Below, piece after piece: positions 51,237 to 60,075 of a stretch of 64,000 nucleotides of DNA (its first letter is position 1; each line of letters starts with the position of its first letter). The DNA comes from Stappia taiwanensis (GTDB taxonomy: Bacteria > Pseudomonadota > Alphaproteobacteria > Rhizobiales > Stappiaceae): contig NZ_BMCR01000007.1 in NCBI RefSeq assembly GCF_014635285.1, positions 1 through 64,000 of the forward strand, read 5' to 3'. Both the position numbers and the translations under genes were made by a program. The notes under the pieces are model-generated. The model was not told the DNA's origin. It did not search any database and saw nothing but the letters and a program-made list of their open reading frames with translations.

Positions 51237-52120
51237 TGTGCCGGCCGGCCGTCTCCCTGCTCGCCGCCGTGCTGCTTGCGCTCTCAGGCGCCGGCGCTTC
51301 GGCTGGCGAGCTGGCCGGGGTGGCCGGGACCTCCGGAGAGGTCGGATCGCCGCCGCTGCGGGTGGTGTCGATGAATCTGTGCACCGACCAGCTTGCCCTG
51401 CTGCTGGCCGCGCCCGGGCAGCTTCGGGCGCTGTCCCATCTGGCCTCCGATGAAAGCGTCTCCGTTCTCAGCGCCCGCGCCCGGGCCCTGCCGCGCAATC
51501 ACGGTCTGGCGGAGGAAATCCTCCGTCTCGACCCGGATCTGGTGATCGCCGGCACCTACACCACCCGGGCGACGGTCAATCTGCTCAGGCGGCTGGGCCT
51601 GCGGGTCGCCGAATTCGCCCCGGCCCGCAACTTCGCCGATATTCGCGAAAACCTGACGCGGATGGGCGCGCTGTTGCACCGGGAGGCGCAGGCGCGGGCG
51701 CTCACCGAAGCCTTCGACCGGGAGCTGGCGCGGCTGAGTGCAGACAAGGGGGGCGCGCGTCGTCCGGTTCTCGGCTCCTATGCAGCCAACAGCTACACCA
51801 CCGGTGGCGGCACGCTGGAAGCTGAGATCGTCACCGCTGCCGGCTTTCGCCATCTGGGCACGGAGCTCGGCCTCTCCGGCGCAACGCGCCTGCCGCTGGA
51901 AAGCCTGATTGTCGCCAATCCGGACTATGTGATGTCCTGGCGCCGCTGGACCGCCACCCCGGCGCGCTCCGGCGAGATCCTGACCCATCCGGCCTTGCAA
52001 AAATGGTTCGGGCCGGAACGCCGGCTCTGGTCGGATGATCGCTACTGGATCTGCGGCGCGCCCTTCACCGTGGAGGCGGTCACGGCGCTGGCCGCAGCAG
52101 TCCCCGGAGATGGATCATGA
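51236..52120 (+). CDS. btuF: Cobalamin-binding periplasmic protein BtuF
   Basis: 294 residues. Signal peptide, then a type III binding-protein fold: RVVSMNLCTDQLALLLAAPGQLRALSHLASDE, ALPRNHGLAEEILRLDPDLVIAGTYTTRATV, and the C-terminal WSDDRYWICGAPFT. Carries B12 from BtuB to BtuCD. Starts one base within the btuB stop and overlaps btuC by 4. Confidence 0.9.
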   Translation: MCRPAVSLLAAVLLALSGAGASAGELAGVAGTSGEVGSPPLRVVSMNLCTDQLALLLAAPGQLRALSHLASDESVSVLSARARALPRNHGLAEEILRLDPDLVIAGTYTTRATVNLLRRLGLRVAEFAPARNFADIRENLTRMGALLHREAQARALTEAFDRELARLSADKGGARRPVLGSYAANSYTTGGGTLEAEIVTAAGFRHLGTELGLSGATRLPLESLIVANPDYVMSWRRWTATPARSGEILTHPALQKWFGPERRLWSDDRYWICGAPFTVEAVTALAAAVPGDGS

Positions 52121-53112
52121 GCGGCGGGCGCGGCATCCGTTTTCCTCTGCTCGTCGCCGGGCTGGCCTCTCTGGTCGCCGGGCTGTTTTTCCTGTCGCTG
52201 GCGGTCGGTCAGGTGTGGATCGACCCACTTTCCGCTTTTTCCGGCGGCAGCGCCGCCGACCGGTTGATCTTGGCCGAAATCCGTCTACCCCGTGCCCTGC
52301 TCGGGCTGATGGTCGGGGCGATCCTCGGCCTGTCCGGCGCGGTGCTGCAGGGGCTGTTGCGCAATCCGCTGGCCGAACCGGGGCTGCTGGGCGTTTCCGC
52401 CTCGGCCTCGTTGGGGGCGGTGCTGGCGATCCATGGCGGGCTGGTCGCGGTCCATGCCTATGCCTTGCCGCTCAGCGCCCTCATTGGCGCGCTGCTGTCC
52501 GTTCTGCTGCTGCAGGCGCTGGTCGGCCGCTCCGGTGAAATCCTGACGCTGATCCTGGCCGGCGTCGCCTTGACCTCGCTGGCCGGTGCCCTGACCTCGC
52601 TGGTGCTGAACCTCTCGCCCAACCCGTTCGCGGCGATGGAAATCGTCTTCTGGATGCTCGGCTCGCTGACTGATCGCAGCATGGTTCATGTGGGGCTGGC
52701 CGGGCCGTTCATCGTCGTCGGCGCGGTGCTGCTGCTGTTGACCGGTCGGGCGCTGGAGGCGCTCAGCCTCGGGCAGGAGGTGGCCCGCAGCCTTGGCATC
52801 CGCATGGGACGGACCCGGGCGCTGGCGGTGCTGGGCACGGCGCTCGGGGTTGGCGCGGCCACCGCCGTCAGTGGCGCCATCGGCTTTGTCGGCCTGATCG
52901 TTCCCCATCTGCTCCGCCCGCTGGTGGGGCATCGGCCCGGCCGGCTCTTGCCGGTCAGCGCTCTGGGCGGGGCGGCGTTCCTGCTCGCCGCCGATCTTCT
53001 CGTGCGGGTGATCCTGCCGGGGCGTGATCTGAAGCTCGGTGTGGTGACCGCGATCATCGGCGCGCCGTTCTTCCTGTGGCTGTTGCTCAGTTTGAAAAGG
53101 AGGGCGGCATGA
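52117..53112 (+). CDS. btuC: Cobalamin ABC transporter permease BtuC
   Basis: 331 residues, FecCD family: IRLPRALLGLMVGAILGLSGAVLQGLLRNPLAEPGLLGVSASASLG and AVSGAIGFVGLIVPHLLRPLVGHRPGRLLP. About ten membrane helices. Overlaps both btuF and btuD by 4 bases, so translation is coupled. Confidence 0.94.
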   Translation: MSGGRGIRFPLLVAGLASLVAGLFFLSLAVGQVWIDPLSAFSGGSAADRLILAEIRLPRALLGLMVGAILGLSGAVLQGLLRNPLAEPGLLGVSASASLGAVLAIHGGLVAVHAYALPLSALIGALLSVLLLQALVGRSGEILTLILAGVALTSLAGALTSLVLNLSPNPFAAMEIVFWMLGSLTDRSMVHVGLAGPFIVVGAVLLLLTGRALEALSLGQEVARSLGIRMGRTRALAVLGTALGVGAATAVSGAIGFVGLIVPHLLRPLVGHRPGRLLPVSALGGAAFLLAADLLVRVILPGRDLKLGVVTAIIGAPFFLWLLLSLKRRAA

Positions 53113-53963
53113 GTGGGCTGGTTTGCGACCGGATCACGGTGCCACGCGGCGATCGGTTGACCGTCGACAGCGTCTCCTTTGCCGCGCCCCGGCCGCAGCT
53201 CATCGGGTTGATCGGCCCCAATGGCGCGGGCAAATCGACCCTGATGCGGGCCGTCGCCGGTCTATTGCCGGCAAGCGGAACGGCGGTCTGGAACGGTGAG
53301 GATCTGACGGCAATGAGCCCGGCTCGCCGGGCGCGGGCGCTCGCCTTCATGCCGCAGGAGCGCACGGTGCACTGGCCGCTCGCCTGCCGCGAGGTGGTGA
53401 TGCTCGCCCGTCTCCCGTATCAGGGGGCATTTGCCGGGCCTTCGGCGGCGGACCGGCGCGCAGTCGCCGAAGCGCTCGCGGCCATGTCGGTAGACGGCTT
53501 TGCGGATCGTGCCTTCGACACCTTGTCCGGTGGCGAGCAGGCGCGGGTACTGATCGCCCGCATGCTGGCGCAGGATCCGGATCTGCTGATCGCCGACGAG
53601 CCGGCGAGCGGGCTCGATCCGGCGCATCAGATCGCCCTGATGCAAGTCTTTCGCGACATCGTCGCTGGCGGGCGCAGCGTGCTCGTGTCCTTGCATGATC
53701 TCTCCCTGGCCAGCCGCTGGTGCGACCGGCTGCTGCTGATGGACCAGGGACGGCTCGTCGCCGATGGCACGCCGGAAGAGGTGATGACGGCGGACCGTAT
53801 GGCGCGGGTCTATGGCATTGCCGTGCGCCCACTCACCATCGGCGGCAGCTTTGCCGTGGTGCCGGAGGGGCTTGCCCCATCTGCCTCCGCACAAACCTCC
53901 GAAGTCATGCCAATCGAGGAAGAAGGAGAGGGAAATGAGCGCTGCCTGCCGCGCATTGCATGA
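53109..53963 (+). CDS. btuD: Cobalamin ABC transporter ATPase BtuD
   Basis: 284 residues from ATG 53109. Walker A GPNGAGKSTLM, signature LSGGEQARVLIARML, Walker B LLIADEPASGLD, switch SLHDLSL. The C-terminus (about 30 residues, rich in Glu) overlaps the next gene by 29 bases. Confidence 0.94.
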   Translation: MSGLVCDRITVPRGDRLTVDSVSFAAPRPQLIGLIGPNGAGKSTLMRAVAGLLPASGTAVWNGEDLTAMSPARRARALAFMPQERTVHWPLACREVVMLARLPYQGAFAGPSAADRRAVAEALAAMSVDGFADRAFDTLSGGEQARVLIARMLAQDPDLLIADEPASGLDPAHQIALMQVFRDIVAGGRSVLVSLHDLSLASRWCDRLLLMDQGRLVADGTPEEVMTADRMARVYGIAVRPLTIGGSFAVVPEGLAPSASAQTSEVMPIEEEGEGNERCLPRIA

Positions 53964-54999
53964 TCACCTGCGCGCCGCCTTGCGCGATATCGACGCTGGC
54001 TGGAGCATCGGCTCCTTCGGCGCGATCGGCGAGTTTCACCAGCGGGCGGATGACCTCCGCCTGGTCGATGACCCGGAGGGACTCACCCGGGTGAGCGAGA
54101 AGGGCGGCATCCGCCTCGACGGCGCGGCGCTGGCCGAGGTGCGGGCCTTGGCCTACGAGACCCTGAGCCCGCGCGCCCATCGCTGGGGGCTGGGGCTGGC
54201 GCTGTGCCTGCCCGAGGCGCAGGCGGCCATGTCCGGGCGCAGCGTCCTGACCGAGCTGGGGCCGGATGAGGGCGCCTTGCGCGCAGAGGATCGGGGGGCG
54301 CTGCTGTTCGACATGGGGCTGGACCAGTTGCAGGTCGATTTCTGCATCCGCACCCGGGATCCGGAGCTGATCGCCATCTTGCGCGCGGGCGCGGGCAGCT
54401 CCGTCATGGCGCCGGGCAACGGGGCGATGGCGGCGATCCTGGAGGCTCACCCGCACCGGGTGGTGATCTCCCGGTTGGGTCGGGTCGAGGTCTATCAGAA
54501 GATCGGCGGACCGGCGACCGGCGGTGTGTCGCCGGACGGGCCGCACACCCATGTCCTGCCCAAACTCCTGAAGAGCGGGCGCAGCCATTCGGCCAACATC
54601 CCCGTCCCGGAAGGCTTCGTGCCTTGCGCCTATCTGCATCCGGCAAGTCCGGTGGCGGGGCCTCAGGGGCAGGATATCACCTATGACGCGGGCCGGCAGG
54701 CGGCGTTCGAGGAGTTGCTGGCCGCTTATGGACCGGCCGGATATCTGGCGGTGCGCGGTGCGGTGCTGGCCGCCTGTGCCGCCGGCGACGACCCGTCCTC
54801 CTTCACCGAGCCGGCGACCCGGACCGGTCGCATCGGCCTGCGCAACACCTTGCGCCAGATCGCCCGTGCCGCGGAAAGCGCTAGTGATGCGCCCCGTCTT
54901 GCCTGGGCGCGGCGCTGGCAGGCGGTGTTCGACCAAAGCGGTCAGCATGCGGAGGAGATGGACGCCGACAATCCGGGCCATGAGGGAGAGCCGTCATGA
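53935..54999 (+). CDS. Unrecognised protein of the B12 uptake operon
   Basis: 354 residues from ATG 53935 (GGAGAGGGAA in front). No signal peptide or membrane helix, so it is cytosolic. Recognisable stretches: IDAGWSIGSFGAIGEFHQR, GGIRLDGAALAEVRALAYETLSPRAHRWGLGLALCLPE, LRAGAGSSVMAPGNGAM, a DGPHTHVLPKLLKSGRSH motif with several histidines, and a helical C-terminus. The HTH (His-Thr-His) motif could bind a metal. It overlaps btuD by 29 bases and exbB by 4, so it is a fixed part of the operon. It may help use or release imported cobalamin; this is only from position. Confidence 0.8.
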   Translation: MSAACRALHDHLRAALRDIDAGWSIGSFGAIGEFHQRADDLRLVDDPEGLTRVSEKGGIRLDGAALAEVRALAYETLSPRAHRWGLGLALCLPEAQAAMSGRSVLTELGPDEGALRAEDRGALLFDMGLDQLQVDFCIRTRDPELIAILRAGAGSSVMAPGNGAMAAILEAHPHRVVISRLGRVEVYQKIGGPATGGVSPDGPHTHVLPKLLKSGRSHSANIPVPEGFVPCAYLHPASPVAGPQGQDITYDAGRQAAFEELLAAYGPAGYLAVRGAVLAACAAGDDPSSFTEPATRTGRIGLRNTLRQIARAAESASDAPRLAWARRWQAVFDQSGQHAEEMDADNPGHEGEPS

Positions 55000-55637
55000 C
55001 TGGATCTCCGGTGGATCAAATCGGTGCGGCGGCGGAACTGCTGCTCGACCGGGGCGGATGGACCATGGCCGCGCTGCTCTGCCTGTCGGTCGCCGCGCTG
55101 ATGGCGGCCATCGTTTCGGCCCTGCGCTTTGCCGCGCTCCGCCCCTTTCAGGGCATGGCGACCGGGCGCGGCACGGCGGCAAACCTTGCCGCCCATTTGC
55201 GCCGTCGGCTGCTGCGCGGCGATGATCGCGAGTTGGTTGCCGAGGAAGCGGCGCTTTTGGCGCGCGGGTATCTGCGTCAGGCCCGCACCGGCTTTCGCCT
55301 GCTGGAGCTGATCGTTACCACCGCGCCGCTGCTGGGGCTGCTCGGCACGGTGCTTGGCATGATTGATGCCTTTCAGGCGATGCAGTCCTCCGGCGAGGCG
55401 GTAAAACCGGCGGATCTTGCCGGCGGCATCTGGGAAGCGCTGATCACCACGGCGGCGGGCATGGTGATCGCCCTTCTGGCGCTGGCGCTGCACGCCCTGC
55501 TCGATGCTCTGGTCGACCGGTTTCGTTTCCGGCTGGAGGTCGCGGCGACCGAGGCGCTGGAGACCGTGCCGGAACCGCCGCATGCGGTCACTGAGCCGGC
55601 GACGGCGGAAGCCGCCCGGCAGGCGGCGGCGCAGTGA
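54996..55637 (+). CDS. exbB: ExbB/TolQ/MotA-family protein (B12 system)
   Basis: 213 residues. MotA/TolQ/ExbB signature APLLGLLGTVLGMIDAFQAM and GGIWEALITTAAGMVIALLALAL. Shares layout with the ExbB of the heme system but is clearly a separate copy. Overlaps the upstream and downstream genes by 4 bases each. Confidence 0.92.
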   Translation: MTGSPVDQIGAAAELLLDRGGWTMAALLCLSVAALMAAIVSALRFAALRPFQGMATGRGTAANLAAHLRRRLLRGDDRELVAEEAALLARGYLRQARTGFRLLELIVTTAPLLGLLGTVLGMIDAFQAMQSSGEAVKPADLAGGIWEALITTAAGMVIALLALALHALLDALVDRFRFRLEVAATEALETVPEPPHAVTEPATAEAARQAAAQ

Positions 55638-56008
55638 GGCTGGAGGAGGAGCGGGCGCGTCGTCCCGGCGTCGGTCTGACATCGCTGATCGATGTGATCT
55701 TCCTGCTGATCGTCTTCTTCATGCTGGTCTCCAGCTTCGACCGGCTGCAGCTGTTGCCCCTTGCGACCGGCGGGTCGGCGGAAAGCGCACCCCAGGCCGA
55801 ACCGTTGATCCTGCGCCTTGCCGCCGATGGTGGGTTCGCTGGCGGGGCCGAAGATGAGGCGCGGATCGCGGCGGCGATTGCGGCCGAGCGGCCGATTGTC
55901 CTGCGGATCGGCACTGGCGTAGCCGTGCAGCAGGGGCTGGATGCGCTGGATCGGTTGCGTGAGGCCGGGGCGGCGAGCGCCGCGCTGCAGCCGGAGGCCA
56001 GACAATGA
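55634..56008 (+). CDS. exbD: ExbD-type subunit, first copy (B12 system)
   Basis: 124 residues, GTG start at 55634 overlapping exbB (GTGA). The helix GLTSLIDVIFLLIVFFMLVSSF holds the conserved proton-carrying Asp. Periplasmic domain follows. Paired with exbB and a second exbD as in the heme operon. Confidence 0.9.
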   Translation: MRLEEERARRPGVGLTSLIDVIFLLIVFFMLVSSFDRLQLLPLATGGSAESAPQAEPLILRLAADGGFAGGAEDEARIAAAIAAERPIVLRIGTGVAVQQGLDALDRLREAGAASAALQPEARQ

Positions 56009-56415
56009 AGATCGCGCCGGAGGTGCGGCGGCGCCCGGTGGAGCCCCTGCTGCCACTGATCAATGTGGTCTTCCTGCTCTTGATTTTCCTGCTCTTGATG
56101 GGCCGTGTGGAGGAGCGGGCGAAGATCAGCGTGACGCCGGGCGAGGCCGCGCACACCGAACCGGCCGGGGCGGTGCTGCGCCTGCAGGTGGATGCCGCCG
56201 GTGCGGTCGGCTTTGGCGAGATCCTGGGCGAGGAGGCGGTGTTGGCGGCGCTGGCAGTGGCTCTTGCTGATGATGACCCGGGCGAAGGGGACCCAGCGCG
56301 CCCGGTGGCCATTCGGGCCGATGCCGGGGCGGATCTGGCTCAGGTGTTGCGGCTGGCCCGTGCCGTGCGCCGTGTGGGGGCCAGTGCCGTCATGCTGGAG
56401 GTGCGGGCAAGATGA
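56005..56415 (+). CDS. exbD: ExbD-type subunit, second copy (B12 system)
   Basis: 136 residues. The helix PLLPLINVVFLLLIFLLLMGRV has Asn (LINV) where ExbD has Asp, exactly as in the second ExbD of the heme system. The repetition of this pattern in both operons implies it is functional rather than decay. Overlaps its neighbours by 4 bases. Confidence 0.82.
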   Translation: MKIAPEVRRRPVEPLLPLINVVFLLLIFLLLMGRVEERAKISVTPGEAAHTEPAGAVLRLQVDAAGAVGFGEILGEEAVLAALAVALADDDPGEGDPARPVAIRADAGADLAQVLRLARAVRRVGASAVMLEVRAR

Positions 56416-57395
56416 AGGAGGCGCTGACCTGGGGCGCGGGGCTGGTGTTGGCCTTGCTGCTGCATCTGGGCATCGGGTTGGCGGTATTCTGGCTGACGAC
56501 CGATGACGGCACCGGCCAGACGGACAGTGGCGGCACGCTCTCCGGTGAGATGACGGTGCTGGTTCTGGAGGACGCCGGGGAGGGCGCGGCCGGTGCCGAT
56601 GCGGACCGCACCGCCGGGACGGAGACCGGCAAGGAGAAGCCGGTGGAGCCCCGGGCCGAGCCAGCGCGGCAGCCGCAGCCCAAGCAAACCCCGCCGCCAG
56701 ATCCCGCGCCTTCCGAACCTCCTTCTGAAGCTGAGATATCACCGGAACCGGAAGCGCAACGCGCGCCTGAGCCCGTGCCGGAACCGGAGCTCGCGCCCGC
56801 GTCCGTGCCTGAGGCGCAACAGGTGCCGGAAGTTCCTTCAGAACCTGCAACGGACGCGCTGCCCGACCCTGCCGCAACGCCAGTTGCGCAGATGGCGCAG
56901 GCCTCCACACCTCCTCAGGTGGCGCCCCTGCCGCGTCCCGCGCCCGAGCGTCCGGCACGTAAGCCGGTCCGCGAAACCAAGAAGGCGCCGCCGCGCAAGA
57001 CGACCACCCGTGCCAGCACCTCCCGGCGCGGCGATGCGCAGGTCTCCACCCGCAAGGGCAACGTGGGGACCGGCAGGCGCGCGGCGGCCGGGGGCAAGAA
57101 AGGCGAGCGGGCGTCCTATGCGCTGAAGCTGCGGCGCCGGGTGGAGCGCTACAAGCGCTACCCGCCCGGTGCAACGCCGGGGGCCTTGCGCGGTGTCGGC
57201 AAACTGAAGATCACCATTGACCGCAAGGGGCGGGTGAAGCGGGCGAGCCTGGTGCGCAAGACCGGGGTTGCCGCCCTTGATCGCGAATTGCGCAAGCTTG
57301 CCCGTCGCGCCTCGCCCTTTCCTGCCGTCCCTGAGAGTATTGCTGGCCCGACCCTGACCTTCACCGTGCCCGTGCGGTTCGGGAAGAGAAAGTAG
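56412..57395 (+). CDS. tonB: TonB energy-transducing protein (B12 system)
   Basis: 327 residues: one N-terminal helix (GAGLVLALLLHLGIGLAVFWL), a Pro/Glu/Ala-rich spacer (about 60-190), basic region and C-terminal TonB domain (YALKLRRRVERYKRYPPGATPGALRGVGKLKITI..FTVPVRFGKRK). Last gene of the cobalamin operon. Serves BtuB, but may also act on other receptors. Confidence 0.92.
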   Translation: MKEALTWGAGLVLALLLHLGIGLAVFWLTTDDGTGQTDSGGTLSGEMTVLVLEDAGEGAAGADADRTAGTETGKEKPVEPRAEPARQPQPKQTPPPDPAPSEPPSEAEISPEPEAQRAPEPVPEPELAPASVPEAQQVPEVPSEPATDALPDPAATPVAQMAQASTPPQVAPLPRPAPERPARKPVRETKKAPPRKTTTRASTSRRGDAQVSTRKGNVGTGRRAAAGGKKGERASYALKLRRRVERYKRYPPGATPGALRGVGKLKITIDRKGRVKRASLVRKTGVAALDRELRKLARRASPFPAVPESIAGPTLTFTVPVRFGKRK

Positions 57396-57482
57396 CGCGA
57401 CGTGCGGGCGCATTTGCGTCACAACCGTCCGCTAGAAAGACACTGGAAGCCCCCGCCGGTGGCCGGCAGGAACGAACATCCG

Positions 57483-58121
57483 ATGGAGAGCCCGATGCTT
57501 CACCCCTCTACCCTCGCCGTGGTCTTGTCCTTGCCCATGCTGATCGCCGGGGCGGCTTTGCCGGCTCAGGCCGAGGGGGGGCCGTCTTTCGATTGCGCCA
57601 AAGCCGGAAGCTCGGCGGAAAAGCTGGTGTGCGAGGATACGGCGCTGGCAAGCCTCGACCGCCGGCTGGCGGAGCGCTACGCGGCGGCCGTGACGGCGGT
57701 GAAGGCCTATGACGCCGGGGCGGACGAGGCGCTCAAGCTCTTGAAGGCGACCCAGCGGGGCTGGGTCAAGGGACGCGACGAGTGCTGGAAGGCGGACGAT
57801 CTGCGGTCTTGCGTGGAGGATGCTTATAGCCGCCGCGAAGGGGAATTGGTCGCCGGCTACATGCTGGAGAAACCGACCGCGGTCACCTCCTGGACCTGTG
57901 GCGGCAATCCGGCGAATGAGATCGTCACCAGCTTCTTCGACACGGAGCGGCCGAGCGTGCGCATGGAGCGCGGCGACCGCACCGTCGCTGGCGTGTTGAC
58001 CAGAAGTGCGTCGGGCGCACGCTACGAAGCCCCGTTCGGCATCGTCTTCTGGACCAAGGGCAAGGACGCGTTGCTGACCTGGCAGCCGGATGAGGATCTT
58101 GCCTGCGTGGCCGCGCAATAA
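57483..58121 (+). CDS. Exported LprI-type (DUF1311) protein with C-terminal MliC-like domain
   Basis: 212 residues from ATG 57483 (or 57495). Signal peptide (STLAVVLSLPMLIAGAALPAQA), then the LprI region with cysteine pairs: SFDCAKAGSSAEKLVCEDTALASLDRRLAERYAAAV and WVKGRDECWKADDLRSCVEDAYSRRE. The last 80 residues (SWTCGGNPANEIVTSFF ... LACVAAQ) resemble MliC lysozyme inhibitors. Both domains are linked to protection against host or environmental lysozyme. Possibly its own transcript, 87 bases after tonB. Confidence 0.82.
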   Translation: MESPMLHPSTLAVVLSLPMLIAGAALPAQAEGGPSFDCAKAGSSAEKLVCEDTALASLDRRLAERYAAAVTAVKAYDAGADEALKLLKATQRGWVKGRDECWKADDLRSCVEDAYSRREGELVAGYMLEKPTAVTSWTCGGNPANEIVTSFFDTERPSVRMERGDRTVAGVLTRSASGARYEAPFGIVFWTKGKDALLTWQPDEDLACVAAQ

Positions 58122-58305
58122 CGTCCCATCTGCGGTCTTTCCGCCGTTCGGCCCTCGACGGCAGGGGGGCGCATGTGCATGCTTTGCGGCATCACTTGCA
58201 TCTGAGTCTGTCCCTGGTGCGCCAATGGCCTGCCGGGGCACGGCCTGTTTCGGGATCTTTGCCGACCATGAGCCCTACGCGTTGCGGCGCCCGGCGCCGA
58301 CAGTC

Positions 58306-60018
58306 ATGAGCACGACCAATTCGCTGGCGCCGCAGCGCGCCGAACCGAGCTTCGCCGAGTTTTTCACCCCCAAGCTGATCACCGTCCTGCGCGAAGGCTA
58401 CACGCTGGGAAACCTGCGCGCCGATGCCATTGCCGGATTGACGGTGGCCATTGTCGCTCTTCCCCTGTCCATGGCGATTGCCATCGCTTCGGGGGCGCCC
58501 CCTGCCGCCGGTCTTTATACTGCGATCATCGGCGGCTTTCTGGTCTCGGCGCTGGGCGGCAGCCGGTTCCAGATCGGCGGACCGGCCGGGGCGTTTATCG
58601 TGCTGGTCGCCACCACCGTGCAACTGCACGGTCTGGACGGGCTGATCCTGGCGACCATCCTCTCCGGTCTGATCCTCATCGCGGTCGGGTTCCTGCGGCT
58701 TGGCACCTACATCAAATTCATTCCCTATCCGGTGACCGTCGGGTTTACCGCCGGCATCGCGGTGATCATCGCCGCCAGCCAGATCAAGGAATTTTTCGGC
58801 CTGACGCTGGCCGGTCCCGAACCGGGGCCGTTTTTGGAGAAACTGCCGGTGCTGTGGCAGGCGCTGCCCAGCCTCGACCCGGCCAGCCTCGGGCTGGCAT
58901 TGGCGACCATGGCGGTGATCCTCGGGCTGAAACGGCTGTCCCCCAATGCGCCGGGCATGCTGGTTGCCGTGGTTGGTGCCGGCGCCGCCGTTGCCCTGTT
59001 CGACCTGCCGGTGGCCACCATCGGCAGCCGGTTCGGCGGCATTCCCGACAGCCTGCCGCTGCCCTCGCTTCCCGCTCCGGACTTGGCCAAGGTCATGGCC
59101 GTGTTGCCGAGCGCGGTCGCTTTCGCCCTGCTGGGGTCGATTGAATCGCTGCTCTCGGCGGTGGTCGCCGATGGCATGACCGGGCGCCGGCACCGTTCGA
59201 ATTGCGAACTGGTCGGCCAGGGGGTGGCCAATATCGCATCCGGTCTGTTCGGCGGCTTCTGTGTCACCGGCACCATTGCCCGCACGGCGACCAATGTGCG
59301 CGCCGGCGCCCATGGGCCGGTTGCCGGCATGCTGCATTCCCTGTTCCTCCTGCTGTTCGTGCTGGTCGCCGCGCCGCTCGCCCGTTTCATTCCGCTCGCC
59401 TGTCTCGCCGGCGTGCTCTTGGTGGTGGCCTGGAACATGTTCGAACGGCAGGCTTTCGCCACCTTGCTGCGGGTCTCGCGCGGCGATGCGGCGGTGCTGC
59501 TGGCCACCTTCCTGCTGACGGTGTTCCGCGATCTGACCGAGGCGATCATCGTCGGCTTCGCATTGGGCTCGGTGCTGTTCATCCACCGCATGTCGAAGAC
59601 CACGGCCATCGATACCCACACGCCGTTTGTCGCCGAGGACCGGGCGGACGACGCCAATGGCGAACGTCAGCCCTATGACGAGGCGGATGCGGCAGATCCC
59701 AATGTGGTGGTCTACCGGATTTCCGGGGTGTTCTTCTTCGGTGCGGCGGCCTCGATCGGCGCGGTGCTCGATCGGATTTCCGACACGCATCGGGCGCTGG
59801 TGATCGACTTCGCGGCGGTGCCTTTCGTCGATTCCACCGCTGCCCATACCATTGAGGGGCTGGTGCGCAAGGCGACAAGGCGCGGGGTGCGGGTGTTCCT
59901 GACCGGCACCTCGCATGATCTGCGCAAGGACCTCTTCGCCCACGGCATCAAGCCGCCGCTGGTGCGCTACGAGGAGACCATTGCCCGCGCCCTGGCAATG
60001 GTCAATCAGCCGGCGTGA
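58306..60018 (+). CDS. SulP-family anion transporter with STAS domain
   Basis: 570 residues from ATG 58306 (MSTTNSLAPQ). About 11 membrane helices; SulP signature ALPLSMAIAIASGAPPAAGLYTAIIGGFLVSALGGSRFQIGGPAGAF. The C-terminal STAS domain (about 465-560, NVVVYRISGVFFFGAAASIG, FVDSTAAHTIEGL) is cytosolic. SulP proteins carry sulfate, bicarbonate or dicarboxylates with Na+ or H+; substrate is not clear. Converges on the usp gene. Confidence 0.93.
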   Translation: MSTTNSLAPQRAEPSFAEFFTPKLITVLREGYTLGNLRADAIAGLTVAIVALPLSMAIAIASGAPPAAGLYTAIIGGFLVSALGGSRFQIGGPAGAFIVLVATTVQLHGLDGLILATILSGLILIAVGFLRLGTYIKFIPYPVTVGFTAGIAVIIAASQIKEFFGLTLAGPEPGPFLEKLPVLWQALPSLDPASLGLALATMAVILGLKRLSPNAPGMLVAVVGAGAAVALFDLPVATIGSRFGGIPDSLPLPSLPAPDLAKVMAVLPSAVAFALLGSIESLLSAVVADGMTGRRHRSNCELVGQGVANIASGLFGGFCVTGTIARTATNVRAGAHGPVAGMLHSLFLLLFVLVAAPLARFIPLACLAGVLLVVAWNMFERQAFATLLRVSRGDAAVLLATFLLTVFRDLTEAIIVGFALGSVLFIHRMSKTTAIDTHTPFVAEDRADDANGERQPYDEADAADPNVVVYRISGVFFFGAAASIGAVLDRISDTHRALVIDFAAVPFVDSTAAHTIEGLVRKATRRGVRVFLTGTSHDLRKDLFAHGIKPPLVRYEETIARALAMVNQPA

Positions 60019-60037
60019 TCGGCTGAAGAGGAGATGT

Positions 60038-60060
60038 CCGGCGGCGGAGCGCGCCGCCGG
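60038..60060. terminator. Hairpin between convergent sulP and usp
   Basis: CCGGCGGCG (60038-60046) pairs with CGCCGCCGG (60052-60060) around GAGCG. No T-run follows in either direction, so termination strength is uncertain. Confidence 0.4.
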
Positions 60061-60075
60061 CAGGGGTATCGCGCG

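Noticed and set aside
58192-59943. 583-codon frame antisense to the first SulP gene
   Set aside because: A shadow of the SulP coding sequence; composition is typical of an antisense frame.
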